Shown: positions 54,697 through 63,950 of the stretch, piece after piece
Layout: each line of letters begins with the position of its first letter
How positions within the stretch are numbered: position 1 is the first letter of the stretch
Source: Anaerolineales bacterium
Lineage (GTDB): Bacteria; Chloroflexota; Anaerolineae; 4572-78; J111
Reading direction: 5' to 3'
Length of the DNA stretch: 64,000 nucleotides
Assembly (NCBI GenBank): GCA_020634855.1
Contig: JACKAU010000010.1
Span: 1 to 64,000 of the forward strand
Position numbers and translations under genes: made by a program
Notes under the pieces: model-generated
Told to the model about the DNA's origin: nothing
Databases searched by the model: none
What the model saw: the letters and a program-made list of their open reading frames with translations, nothing else

Positions 54697-54915
54697 ATGA
54701 ACTACAAAGATAACGAATTGGGGTTAACACAACTCTTACAGGGACTGGAAATTGTCCCTCAAACCTCGCCGCCGGTCTATATCCTAAACAACATCATAAT
54801 AGGCTATGACCGATCGGAACGGATAAAGATTATCGCCGGTCAATGTCAACCTTCACTGGTCAAGTTGGATTGGGTGCATCCATTTAAAGAATGGAAAAGG
54901 ATATTCGTGAGGTAA
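54697..54915 (+). CDS. Short uncharacterised protein between two FHA genes
   Basis: 72 aa from ATG 54697, preceded by GGGAGGGT. Sequence MNYKDNELGLTQLLQGLEIV and VYILNNIIIGYDRSERIKII; no family recognised. It ends three bases before the next FHA gene, suggesting co-translation. Confidence 0.5.
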   Translation: MNYKDNELGLTQLLQGLEIVPQTSPPVYILNNIIIGYDRSERIKIIAGQCQPSLVKLDWVHPFKEWKRIFVR

Positions 54916-54918
54916 ACT

Positions 54919-55269
54919 ATGTGTACAGCTCCTAACGTAGTCCCGTTAACTATTCGGCTTAGTGTTGGTTTGCATGAGCGGAGCATTGTCCTGCCCGTTG
55001 ATAAAACCATTCACCTAGGTCGCATCGACTCGGCTCTGGGGGTATTCCCGGAGATTGATTTTACGCCCGACGGTCCCGAAGCTAGAAGTGTGTCGCGTCG
55101 CCATGCTTCAATTTCAAGAACGTCCAAAGGAATTTTGGTGGAAGATCTGGGCAGTGTAACCGGCACTTTTGTCAACAGCGAGCGCCTGTCCCCGTTTCTG
55201 CCGGAAATTTTGGACGACGGTGACGAACTCCAACTAGGCAAACTCCGAGTTAGCGTAGGCATCAACTAA
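54919..55269 (+). CDS. Stand-alone FHA domain protein
   Basis: 116 aa. IHLGRIDSALGVFPEIDFTP, SVSRRHASISR, LVEDLGSVTGTFVNSERLSP and DGDELQLGKLRV parallel the FHA part of the gene at 54077, so the two are tandem duplicates; this one lacks the zinc ribbon. The N-G-T of the ligand loop is T-G-T here. Confidence 0.9.
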   Translation: MCTAPNVVPLTIRLSVGLHERSIVLPVDKTIHLGRIDSALGVFPEIDFTPDGPEARSVSRRHASISRTSKGILVEDLGSVTGTFVNSERLSPFLPEILDDGDELQLGKLRVSVGIN

Positions 55270-55445
55270 CGTACGCTGGCCGATTGGTCCACGCTATAAC
55301 TTAATCGTGGTTGCCGATACGGCCTGCTCAATCTATTCGGTCATCAGGAAATCTCCTTTACTGTTGCCGTCCGTTTCCGGTTTGTGACGACTCGATAGCT
55401 TCCATGTTATAATAAGCCTAAATTTGACCTAACGGCAAGGTAACA

Positions 55446-56375
55446 ATGGAACTTCAAACCGTCACCGGGTTAATCCCCGTCGAAGATATTAAATTGGCCG
55501 ATGCTCACGCTCACGTCTGGCTAAATCCTCCCAAGGGCGTTTCCCCAAAATATCTGCTAGAGCTAAACCAGATCCACCATATCGATGCCGAGTTAAAAGA
55601 TTTCCGCTCGGCCGGTGGCACCAGCCTCATCGACTGCCAGCCGGGCGGCTGCGGTCGCGACGCCCGCATGCTGGTCAAATTTTCAGAAGCGCACGGTTTA
55701 CACATTACTGCTACCACCGGCTTCCATCTGGAGCGATATTACCCTTCCGGCAGTTGGATTTGGTCTGCGTCCGAAGCAACGGCTCTAGATTATTTTGTGG
55801 GGGAACTTACCTCTGGGCTGCGAGAAAACGGCGATGTTTTAGCCACAACGATCAAGGTTGGCTTTGAGGGGAAAATTGAAGGTCAAACCCGAGTTCTAAT
55901 GGAAGCCGCCGCCGAAGCGGCTCGACGGACAGGGGCTGCTTTGCTATTTCACACTGAGCGAGGGCTGAACGCGGAGGAATTGCCGATATTTTTCGAAGAT
56001 CGGGGCGTACCGGCCAACCGGCTGTATCTGTGCCATCTGGACAAGCGCCCCGATTTTGGCCTCCACCGTGAACTGGCCCAAGCCGGTGTGTTATTAGGCT
56101 ATGATACTTTTGCCCGTGCAACCTACAAGCCCCGTAAAAATGTCTGGCCGCTATTGCTACAAATGGTACAGCGCGGTTTTGAAGATCACATTGCCGTTGG
56201 CTTAGATCTGGCTCGCTCCAGTTTGTGGCAGCATTATGGGGGCCAGCCGGGGTTGGTCTACCTGCCCGATACGATTTTATCAAAATTGCACGGTGAAGGC
56301 TTAAGCGAAACCATCGTTTCAAAACTGACTGCCCAAAATATCGCGCAATTCTTGGTCAGGCGAGCGCCTGATTAA
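55446..56375 (+). CDS. Phosphotriesterase-family (amidohydrolase) protein
   Basis: 309 aa. The metal-binding HxH is LADAHAHVWLNPPKG, the bridging-lysine region is DVLATTIKVGFEGKI, then LLFHTERGLNAEELPIFFED, LYLCHLDKRPDFGLHRELAQ and HIAVGLDLARSSLWQHYGGQ with the last metal-binding Asp. This set matches phosphotriesterase-homology proteins (lactonase-like TIM barrels). The substrate is unknown. A TATAAT box at 55408-55413 precedes the start ATG 55446. Confidence 0.8.
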   Translation: MELQTVTGLIPVEDIKLADAHAHVWLNPPKGVSPKYLLELNQIHHIDAELKDFRSAGGTSLIDCQPGGCGRDARMLVKFSEAHGLHITATTGFHLERYYPSGSWIWSASEATALDYFVGELTSGLRENGDVLATTIKVGFEGKIEGQTRVLMEAAAEAARRTGAALLFHTERGLNAEELPIFFEDRGVPANRLYLCHLDKRPDFGLHRELAQAGVLLGYDTFARATYKPRKNVWPLLLQMVQRGFEDHIAVGLDLARSSLWQHYGGQPGLVYLPDTILSKLHGEGLSETIVSKLTAQNIAQFLVRRAPD

Positions 56376-56378
56376 GGA

Positions 56379-56984
56379 TTACTCAACCGGCCCCAGATTC
56401 TCTAACGGCCAGTAGGAGAGCCAGGCCCGGCCCAAAATATTATCGATCTCAACCGACCCAAAAAAACGAGAGTCATGCGAGACGCCGCGATTATCGCCCA
56501 AGACAAATATGTGCTCAGGGGTAATTTCGACGGGTCCATAATTATTCTGGACGATGTTGTCCAAGTAGGGTTCGTCCAGCACTTGGTCATTGATCAGAAC
56601 CTGGTTGTTGCGGATTTCAATCACTTCGCCGGGCAACCCTACCACACGTTTGATCAACGGTAGGGGTGAACTATCGATGCGAATAACGACGACATCTCCC
56701 CGTTGAGGGGACGAAAACTGATACGTTACCTTCTCGATCATTAAACGCTGATCGGAATGTAGGTTTGGTTCCATACTTTTACCGTGGACATAAGTCACTT
56801 GCATAATGAAAAAGTTAAGGGCCAGGGCAATAAAGGTGGCAAAAACCACAATACTGACCACTTCTTTGACAAAACGCAGTAGAATTAAGCCAAAGGGCAA
56901 GGCAGGTGTATTTTCGGTTAAAATGTCTTGGGTGGGTAAATTGGATTGGCAAGGTTCCAGCGGGCCGGTTTGATGCATAGCCAT
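56379..56984 (-). CDS. lepB: Signal peptidase I
   Basis: 201 aa. One membrane helix (VVSIVVFATFIALALNFFIM) then TYVHGKSMEPNLHSDQRLMI with the catalytic Ser, VVVIRIDSSPLPLIKRVVGL then PGEVIEIRNNQVLIN with the catalytic Lys, and FVLGDNRGVSHDSRFFGSVE. It cleaves signal peptides from exported proteins at the outer face of the membrane. It ends convergently four bases from the phosphotriesterase-like gene. Confidence 0.95.
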   Translation of the reverse strand: MAMHQTGPLEPCQSNLPTQDILTENTPALPFGLILLRFVKEVVSIVVFATFIALALNFFIMQVTYVHGKSMEPNLHSDQRLMIEKVTYQFSSPQRGDVVVIRIDSSPLPLIKRVVGLPGEVIEIRNNQVLINDQVLDEPYLDNIVQNNYGPVEITPEHIFVLGDNRGVSHDSRFFGSVEIDNILGRAWLSYWPLENLGPVE

Positions 56985-57186
56985 AGTAAATCCCCAAATT
57001 TTAAAGCACTCTGAAAAGGCTATATAATTTTCCTGAAAAAGTCCGAGAGGGATGAAACCGGGCTTTCTTGGGCGGAAATTTCGATACTCAGTTGATGATT
57101 ATTGGTTGAAACTGTTTACTTATACGTATTAAGGCCAAAAACCTTCATCATTCGCTACCCAAACTACGGTTAGAAAGATTAAACTT

Positions 57187-58323
57187 ATGCTTTCCATCCA
57201 AACCACACAGCTCAACATCCCGACCGGGATGATCGATTTAGGTATTGGGCAGCCATCGCCCTCATTATTACCGCTGGACATCCTTCGTCAAGCTGCTGAC
57301 CATCGGTTATCCCAAGCAGATCCATCTCTTTTGGCCTACGGAGCCGAGCCGGGCGATGGATATTTCCGGCTGGCGCTGGCCGAATTTCTCAGCAGACATT
57401 ATGGCGCTGCTGTGAGCGCTGATCATTTGTTTGTCACCGCTGGGGCTTCGCAGGGGTTGGATTTGGTCTGCACCCTCTACACTCAACCGGGAGACACGGT
57501 TTTTGTCGAAGAACCGTCCTATTTTCTGGCCCTACGCATCTTTGCCGACCACCACTTAAAGGTGGTTGGCATTCCGATGGATGGCGACGGCCTGAGCATT
57601 GAGGCGCTTGAGGCAAAGTTGGTTGAGCATCGCCCCGTGTTTTTGTACACGGTCCCTGTTTTTCACAACCCCTCCGGATTAACGCTGTCCGCCGCGCGCC
57701 GGAATCGATTGGTTGAACTCAGTGAACAATACGATTTTCTCATTGTCGCCGATGAAGTCTATCAGCTCCTGACCCATAATTCTGCGCCGCCGCCCCCGCT
57801 GATTAGCTTTGACCGGTTGGGTACAGTCTTGTCGCTAGGCTCATTTTCCAAAATCCTGGCTCCGGGGCTACGGTTAGGCTGGCTGCAAGGTCGGCCCGCA
57901 TTGCTGGACCGTTTCATAAACAGTGGCCTGCTGGACAGCGGCGGCGGCTTAAACCCCTTTACCTCCGCCATTGTCCGTAGCGTCATCGAGTCTGGTTGGC
58001 AAGAAAAACATCTAAACCAACTCAACCGCGTTTACCAGCAGCGAGCCGCCGCTTTGAGTTCAGCGGCGCGCCGGCTGCTGCCGGAAAACGTCTCGTTTGT
58101 GGAGCCGTATGGCGGATTCTTTCTTTGGCTGCAATTTCCAGAGGCGGTAGACGTCGAGAGGTTACTGCCGGATTTGCGCCAGCGCAATCTAAATGTTCAG
58201 CCTGGGGTGAAGTTCTCCAGCCGGAATGGGCTACGTAATTATGCCCGGCTTTGTTTTGCCTATTATGACATTGAGGATTTGGAGGAAGGGGTGGCCCGCC
58301 TGGCCGGAGCGCTAACCCCGTGA
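57187..58323 (+). CDS. PLP-dependent class I/II aminotransferase (LysN/MocR-catalytic-domain-like)
   Basis: 378 aa. MIDLGIGQPSPSLLPLDILR and LLAYGAEPGDGYFRLALAEF, FVTAGASQGLDLVCTLYTQP then GDTVFVEEPSYFLALRIFAD, YTVPVFHNPSGLTLSAARRN, LIVADEVYQLL (PLP-ring Asp), GSFSKILAPGLRLGW (Schiff-base Lys) are all in place. The group covers 2-aminoadipate and aromatic aminotransferases; which amino acid is used cannot be told. No HTH, so it is not a full MocR regulator. Confidence 0.9.
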   Translation: MLSIQTTQLNIPTGMIDLGIGQPSPSLLPLDILRQAADHRLSQADPSLLAYGAEPGDGYFRLALAEFLSRHYGAAVSADHLFVTAGASQGLDLVCTLYTQPGDTVFVEEPSYFLALRIFADHHLKVVGIPMDGDGLSIEALEAKLVEHRPVFLYTVPVFHNPSGLTLSAARRNRLVELSEQYDFLIVADEVYQLLTHNSAPPPPLISFDRLGTVLSLGSFSKILAPGLRLGWLQGRPALLDRFINSGLLDSGGGLNPFTSAIVRSVIESGWQEKHLNQLNRVYQQRAAALSSAARRLLPENVSFVEPYGGFFLWLQFPEAVDVERLLPDLRQRNLNVQPGVKFSSRNGLRNYARLCFAYYDIEDLEEGVARLAGALTP

Positions 58324-58497
58324 GCCGCACTCAATAGTCTCATTACGGCGTTCAGTTTGAAACCGAAACTTTGGTTCAGGCGATACGTGGAGGCGAGACA
58401 ATTCGGACTGAGGCTACTTTGGCCAATCCACGGCTCGCTGAATTGCCTTGTCCCTGGTCGTCGCGTATTGCTGGAGGCATTCCGATCACCGGATATT

Positions 58498-60354
58498 TCA
58501 GTTTCTTAAAACGCCCCAGCGCAGTCGTTTGCTAATACTCTGAATTTGATCGTGAACTCGCCAGATAACCAGTGGCAACTTTTCGGCGGCTATTTCTGTT
58601 CGTAGTTGGGCAATGACCTGGTGGAGGTTCTGCCGGCAATGAATGGTCGCCGTGACCGCGTTGGTGTAGCTGGTTTGATAGCGCTCAATTGTTAGGCTTT
58701 GGGTCTCATCCACTATTTGTTGCACCATATCGCTGGCCGTTTTCAATTCGATGGCGCTCTCGGTGCAAACTTTTCCAATGTGATACAAAATATCCTTTAC
58801 ACCGGCGTCGAAAACTTCGGGATTGATGACGATGGTCCCTTTTGCCGGCTGGGGAATTTCCGGTGTCGGCCGCCCCAGAATGATGTCAAAACCGGCCTCT
58901 AACCCGCCAATTGACCGAATAGCTTTTCTGAGCGCTACATCCGCCTCTCTAAGGCCCCGGCGCGCTTCGTTTAAAGTGTACGTATGAGAGGCATTTGTCT
59001 GGGGGCGGACCTCAACCGGGCTTAATACTGATTTAGGTGATAATATTTCGCTCAATGACTCAACTAAGCCACCACACCTGAGTAGGGTCTGAAGCTGAGA
59101 ATTAAGCAGCCGGCTCAAATAAGTTTGGGGAAAATCTGTCAGAGGTTCGTTTGGATGATCGATACACAAAACCCAATCGGTTTGAGTAATTTCGTCTTCG
59201 ACCACATACTGCCCCGTAATTTTTCCGCGATACGTTTTTAAGCCCTCATCTATGATAAGTTCTCCGTTTGATCTTAGCCGATAGATGGTCGGTTTCGACC
59301 CTTTAGGCAAACTCATTTTAAGCGCCGTATCCCGGCCGGAACTAAGCGCCTCGCCCTTGTCGAAAGGCATTCTTAAGATTGAGTCTTCCAGCACAGCATC
59401 GAGCTTTTGATACTGCCACAATTTGTGCTTGAATGTCCAAAATTTTCGCCGGAGGGAACCGTCGGCCCGGATCGGGGCAGTGGCGGCCCATACCGGATAA
59501 CGGCTAACCTCAACCGGATCAGGATCAATCTGGATGGGTTGTTGTAGATTCAAGATGACTGAGTTTGAGTCGGAGTCATTAAGTACTGTCGGATCGGTGT
59601 AATTTTGCAGACGAAGCGTCTCAACCTCCACCTTGGTTTGACCTAATATAGGTATCTGCCAGCCAGCATCGATCAGAATTTGATAATCCGTAGCTTGTTT
59701 GTCTTTCAATAGTTCGGCCAGGAATACTTTGGCTTCCTGTTCAAGAAGAGTCGGCTCCTCACTCCAGTAGGTTGGGAAAGGGGCTTGACTGATCGTGCCA
59801 TAATTGGTGCCTAAGACGCCGTTCATTTTGTTGACACCGCCATAGCGTTTGCGCAACCAAATCGGCCATCTGACCTGAGCCACATGCTCGCTGACCGGCA
59901 GTGTGGATTCCTGGTCGGCGGGGGCGCTGCTGAAATGGAGAGCAAGTATGGGGCCATTCGGCCATTGTAGCGCCACCAATGGCTGGCTAATCGCTGTGTA
60001 CCACCCTTTGACAGCTTCTGACAAAGAGTCTTCGGATAGCCAAGTGGGTAATCCCTGATTGATCAAGCCATGATTTTGATGATAAGGCCCGACTTTGAGA
60101 ATACAATCGAAGTCAAGCTGGTGGCATAGTCTAACCAGACCGACCAAATTGCGCCGATTGTTGGTTACCCCTTGTAGATCGATTGTCCCCCCTTCATTTT
60201 CATGAAAGGCCCAAGGTACAATCATGACTATGGTTGAAAGCCCCATTTGTCTGAGACGGGTGAGCATCAAATCCCATTTTTCATAAGGAATGCGAAAGTA
60301 TTCAAAATCGGCGGTAAAATGGGGGAGTTTTGTACTTTCGAAGTAGTTTGCCAT
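58498..60354 (-). CDS. GH35-like protein apparently lacking catalytic glutamates
   Basis: About 618 aa from ATG 60354 (AGAG upstream; ATG 60381 is an alternative). The first 150 residues follow the GH35 beta-galactosidase barrel: LTRLRQMGLSTIVMIVPWAF then HENEGGTIDLQGVTNNRRNL, LDFDCILKVGPYHQNHGLIN then QGLPTWLSED. Where GH35 enzymes read xxxVENEYG, this has GPILALHFSSAP, and no EF/EW nucleophile region stands out, so it is probably not an active galactosidase. The rest (residues about 260-618) is unfamiliar; the C-terminal 170 aa are helical (YTLNEARRGLREADVALRKA, LIVIWRVHDQIQSISKRL-type). No signal peptide, so it is cytoplasmic. Confidence 0.6.
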   Translation of the reverse strand: MANYFESTKLPHFTADFEYFRIPYEKWDLMLTRLRQMGLSTIVMIVPWAFHENEGGTIDLQGVTNNRRNLVGLVRLCHQLDFDCILKVGPYHQNHGLINQGLPTWLSEDSLSEAVKGWYTAISQPLVALQWPNGPILALHFSSAPADQESTLPVSEHVAQVRWPIWLRKRYGGVNKMNGVLGTNYGTISQAPFPTYWSEEPTLLEQEAKVFLAELLKDKQATDYQILIDAGWQIPILGQTKVEVETLRLQNYTDPTVLNDSDSNSVILNLQQPIQIDPDPVEVSRYPVWAATAPIRADGSLRRKFWTFKHKLWQYQKLDAVLEDSILRMPFDKGEALSSGRDTALKMSLPKGSKPTIYRLRSNGELIIDEGLKTYRGKITGQYVVEDEITQTDWVLCIDHPNEPLTDFPQTYLSRLLNSQLQTLLRCGGLVESLSEILSPKSVLSPVEVRPQTNASHTYTLNEARRGLREADVALRKAIRSIGGLEAGFDIILGRPTPEIPQPAKGTIVINPEVFDAGVKDILYHIGKVCTESAIELKTASDMVQQIVDETQSLTIERYQTSYTNAVTATIHCRQNLHQVIAQLRTEIAAEKLPLVIWRVHDQIQSISKRLRWGVLRN

Positions 60355-60423
60355 AATTATCTCTATTAACAGATTTGTCATTTATGAAACACAGCTTTAG
60401 TTATTTTACCATTTTGTATGCAA

Positions 60424-60464
60424 ATAAAAAAGACGGCTGTTAAATCAACAGCCGTCTTTTTTTA
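60424..60464 (-). terminator. Rho-independent terminator downstream of the kinase/peptide genes
   Basis: AAGACGGCTGTT and AACAGCCGTCTT form a 12-base stem around AAATC, with A and T runs on both sides, so it can work in either direction; on the minus strand it follows the 43-aa gene by 14 bases. Confidence 0.9.
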
Positions 60465-60477
60465 CTCCGAAATTTGG

Positions 60478-60609
60478 TTACTGCCTGCGCCATTCATCAT
60501 CTTGACTAGATGTTAAGTTCCCCGGAATTTTGATGGTATTTTTCTTGAAATGCGCATAGCCGAAAATAATTAACATAACAAGTGCCAGAACTAATCCTAA
60601 AAGTTCCAT
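60478..60609 (-). CDS. 43-aa single-pass membrane peptide
   Basis: Reads MELLGLVLALVMLIIFGYAH then FKKNTIKIPG and ends SQDDEWRRQ. One helix, then a basic and an acidic patch: the look of a small inner-membrane peptide. A GGGGAT and a TAGGG lie before the ATG at 60609, a TATAAT (+ strand 60659-60664) upstream could be a -10 box, and a strong terminator follows. It lies 129 bases downstream of the Cache kinase gene, in the same direction. Confidence 0.65.
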   Translation of the reverse strand: MELLGLVLALVMLIIFGYAHFKKNTIKIPGNLTSSQDDEWRRQ

Positions 60610-60738
60610 CAACCCTAGATCCCCCTTCCTTCTCATGATACATTAGGTTGCACAGCTTATTATACTGCCGACGGTCTTATAAAACATTGTTGATGATGCC
60701 TAGTTGTACATTTATTCACTAAGCAATTTGGCTTAGAT

Positions 60739-62619
60739 CTACTGCATTGTGTCGATCATCATCGGCTTTGCCGGCTCTGTAGCATTGTTATTAGGTGGGG
60801 TGTCAAGGAGGGGTATTTGGGGTGGCAGGGATTGGCGAGGAATGGTCATTTCCATAATCGTCCCCTGATTGGGATATGATTTTATTTTGATTGAGCCGCC
60901 AAAGAGTTGGGCCCGTTCTTGTAGCCCCATCAAGCCAAAATTACCACTGCTGGTAAAATCGGTAATATCATCAGGCACGTCAAAGCCGCGCCCATTATCT
61001 CTAACCGAAAGTCGAATCTGCCGGGGCGTAAACCGCGCCAGAACGCTCACTTTTGTGGCATGAGCGTGTTTCCGGACATTATTGAGGGCCTCCTGCAGAA
61101 TACGGTAAATAGCTATCTCCATATCATTGGGAATATCGGCGACTTCGCCTTGAATTTCAAGCGTTACCTCTATCCCGTCATTTTGCTCAAGTTGGTTGAC
61201 TAAATATTGCATCGCGGCGGCCAGCCCTAAATCTTCCAGCGTCAGCGGCCGCAAATCCCGGCTAAATTGCCTCACGCTGGTAATCGCTGTGGTGACCATG
61301 GTCCGCAGATCGCTTAACCGCGAACGAACCTCGGCCGGGTTATCGGCAAACCCTTTGATTAGCTCGATGCGTTGGCCGATGGCAATCAGCGTTTGCACGG
61401 TGTCATCGTGCAGGTCTCTGGCGATCCGTTTTCGTTCCTCCTCCTGCGAGTTGGTGATATCGGCCACATATTGTCGTATCCCGGCTCGATATTTACCGAT
61501 TTGCTGAACCATTTCGTTGAAAGCCGTTCCTAACTCTTTGATTTCTTTAATGCGACTGAGCGATACTTGGGCGTCGTAATCGCCGGTGGCTACTTGGCGA
61601 GTCTGAAAGACCAAATTTTGAATGGGATCCGTGACCCGTTGCACCCCCAGCGACACCATACTGGCCACCACGATCAGACCGATAATCAGAATAATGGCGA
61701 CCGGCGTCAGCGACGTTAGGGCCGGAGACACGGCCTGGCTCCATGGTTCACCGATGACCAACCCCCAACCCGTGAGGGGAACCACCGCGTAACCTTCAAC
61801 AATGCTGGCTCCGTCTTCAGCTTGGCTGGTAATAGCCCCTTCTCTATTACCGGCTTGTAGTTGTTTAACTGCTTCCCGTTGGCTAAAGTCAAGGCCGATG
61901 AGGCTGTCGATAGGGTGATAGATCAGCCGTCCGTTTCGGTCAACCAAATAAGCCACCCCCTGTTCCCCCACTTTTAACTTTTGAACTTCTTGTCCCAATC
62001 GTTGAAAGTCAATATAAAACCGTACGGCAATAGCCCCTACAAATTCGTTGGTAGAAGGACGAACAATGGGGACGGAAATAACCACCACATTCTGCCCCGT
62101 GGTAGGCTCCGTAATAATATCGGAAAAGGTAAAACTGTCCGATTCGACAACCGCTCGAAAGTACGGCTCTTGAGAAAAATCTTGGTTAATTAAATCAGGC
62201 CGAAAGGGGCGGGTAACTTTGACAGTACCCTGGTTGTCAAGCACGATGATGCCGCCGTCACGATCGGTAAAGTCGATTAGTAACTCTCGTCCCCGCTCCC
62301 GGATCACCAAGTCTTGAATGGCCGCATCGCCTGTTTGCATTTCCGGCTGATCGACCAGCACCAGCAACGCTCTGAGCAAACTCTCCATCTGCTCCGATAC
62401 CCGTTCCGCCCCAACATTAGCCAATTCCTGATCACGGCTTTCGGCCAGTGTTTGCGACACCTGACGAAAGGCGAAAAATACAACACTCACCGCCAAAACG
62501 GTCATGACCACAATCAAGGCTAAGGTCAAGACAAGCGCCTGTGAGCGTAATTCAGACAACCAGTTTTGTACACCCGTATAAAGACGTTCGAGGCCAATGG
62601 TTTGGAACAATGTTTTCAT
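60739..62619 (-). CDS. Cache-domain sensor histidine kinase (HisKA_3)
   Basis: 626 aa. Helix 1 (ALVLTLALIVVMTVLAVSVV), an extracellular dCache-type region of about 250 aa (IIVLDNQGTVKVTRPFRPDL, EPYFRAVVESDSFTFSDIIT, VAYLVDRNGRLIYHPIDSLI), helix 2 (VAIILIIGLIVVASMVSLGV), HAMP (VTDPIQNLVFQTRQVATGDY), then EEERKRIARDLHDDTVQTLI with His404, and HATPase_c (NNVRKHA, DNGRGF, GLMGLQERAQLFGG, GTIMEMTIP). Its start overlaps the stop of the solute-binding protein gene (ATGA). No regulator gene is next to it within the window. Confidence 0.92.
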   Translation of the reverse strand: MKTLFQTIGLERLYTGVQNWLSELRSQALVLTLALIVVMTVLAVSVVFFAFRQVSQTLAESRDQELANVGAERVSEQMESLLRALLVLVDQPEMQTGDAAIQDLVIRERGRELLIDFTDRDGGIIVLDNQGTVKVTRPFRPDLINQDFSQEPYFRAVVESDSFTFSDIITEPTTGQNVVVISVPIVRPSTNEFVGAIAVRFYIDFQRLGQEVQKLKVGEQGVAYLVDRNGRLIYHPIDSLIGLDFSQREAVKQLQAGNREGAITSQAEDGASIVEGYAVVPLTGWGLVIGEPWSQAVSPALTSLTPVAIILIIGLIVVASMVSLGVQRVTDPIQNLVFQTRQVATGDYDAQVSLSRIKEIKELGTAFNEMVQQIGKYRAGIRQYVADITNSQEEERKRIARDLHDDTVQTLIAIGQRIELIKGFADNPAEVRSRLSDLRTMVTTAITSVRQFSRDLRPLTLEDLGLAAAMQYLVNQLEQNDGIEVTLEIQGEVADIPNDMEIAIYRILQEALNNVRKHAHATKVSVLARFTPRQIRLSVRDNGRGFDVPDDITDFTSSGNFGLMGLQERAQLFGGSIKIKSYPNQGTIMEMTIPRQSLPPQIPLLDTPPNNNATEPAKPMMIDTMQ

Positions 62620-63950
62620 GGTCTGGCTTCTTGCATGGTCTCTTGCCCAATCGTTTGGGCGGCTTCCAGGGCATCCGTTGGGCTGGCGATATCATAAAAA
62701 GCCGCTTTAATGGCGTCGCCGAAGGCTTCTTCCGCTTGCGGGTAAAGATCGAGCCGGTAGGGACGGGCGGCGTTAAGTTGGTTGAAAAAGGGGATGAGCG
62801 ACAGGTTTTCGGTAAATTCGGGGGAGGTTTGCAGCCACGTTTTGGCCGGATATCGTCCCAAACGGCGCGCCATCGGCACGGCGTAGCGATCACTGGTGGC
62901 CCATTTTATAAACTCGAACGCTACCGCCTGATGCTGCGAACCTTTCGGGACAAAAAAGCCGCTACTGCCCAAAACCGAAGCCGCACTATCTCTGGCCGGA
63001 GTTCTAGGCAGTTGAGCCACGCCCAACGGAAAATCCGGATTAGTGGACTGAATCAAGTGAATATCTTGCGATTCGCCAAAGTACATCGAAATTTCGCCGT
63101 TGAGAAATTGCTGCCGTAAATCTTCATAATCTCGCGGGCGTGTGCTTGGCCGTGGCCCATAACCGGCCTCGACCATGTCTGAAAGAAACCGTAGCGCATC
63201 GGCGTTGGTTTGTTGATTGAGCGTCAGCGTAAACCCTTGTTCCGGATTGCCGGATAAGACATCGCCGCCGGCTCCGGTCACCCAAGCATATACGTACCAG
63301 GGATCGGTTGTAAAGCCCATCCCATAGCGATCCCGGTCAGGCTCGGTCAAAATTTCGGCGGCTCGTCTCAGATAAAACAGGTCATAATCTCCTTCTGGAT
63401 AAGGAAGATGAGCCTCGTCGAAATGTTCGCGATTATAGATGAGAACCAGCGTGTAAATATCGAGCGGCACCCCGTACCGTTTATCTTGCCAGGTAACCTC
63501 AGCCAGCGCCGAATTGAGAAATTGGTCAGATACGCCCGGTGCGGCTTTTTCCCATTCGCGCCATTGATCATCGAGCGGTTCAGCTAGGTTTCGACCGGCA
63601 ATGGCATATACATGCCCTTGGACTACATCGGGCGGAATACCACTTAATACCGCCAATTCCACTTTTTGAGGAATACTTTCCCTTACAAAGGAAAAGATCT
63701 TGACCTTTACCTCAGGATAGACCTGTTCAAAATCGCGAGCGACGACCTCAAACAGATCATTATCTCGGGTAAAGTCGAGATCGAGCCAGACCTCCAGGGT
63801 AATGGGTTCGGGGAGAATATTGGGATTGCGGGGGGGGAGATTGCTGGCGGCCAACTCATCCAAAAAATCATCGGGGCTGGTTGCTTGTCCGCAGCCCGCC
63901 AAAACCATAAGGACCAGGACCACCGGCAACAGAGCTTTCAGCGTGCGCAT
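62616..63950 (-). CDS. Extracellular solute-binding lipoprotein (ABC type, sugar-like)
   Basis: About 444 aa. Lipobox LVLMVLAGCGQA. ITLEVWLDLDFTRDNDLFEV, VYPEVKVKIFSF, VELAVLSGIPPDVVQGHVYA and YGVPLDIYTLVLIYNREHFD are typical of family 1 solute-binding proteins (MalE/UgpB-like). ATG 63950 has CGGAGT before it; TTG 63974 is weaker. No permease genes are visible, and the stop overlaps the Cache kinase start by 4 bases (ATGA), so the pair likely works as a ligand sensor rather than an uptake system; a transporter beyond the window is not excluded. Confidence 0.9.
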   Translation of the reverse strand: MRTLKALLPVVLVLMVLAGCGQATSPDDFLDELAASNLPPRNPNILPEPITLEVWLDLDFTRDNDLFEVVARDFEQVYPEVKVKIFSFVRESIPQKVELAVLSGIPPDVVQGHVYAIAGRNLAEPLDDQWREWEKAAPGVSDQFLNSALAEVTWQDKRYGVPLDIYTLVLIYNREHFDEAHLPYPEGDYDLFYLRRAAEILTEPDRDRYGMGFTTDPWYVYAWVTGAGGDVLSGNPEQGFTLTLNQQTNADALRFLSDMVEAGYGPRPSTRPRDYEDLRQQFLNGEISMYFGESQDIHLIQSTNPDFPLGVAQLPRTPARDSAASVLGSSGFFVPKGSQHQAVAFEFIKWATSDRYAVPMARRLGRYPAKTWLQTSPEFTENLSLIPFFNQLNAARPYRLDLYPQAEEAFGDAIKAAFYDIASPTDALEAAQTIGQETMQEARP

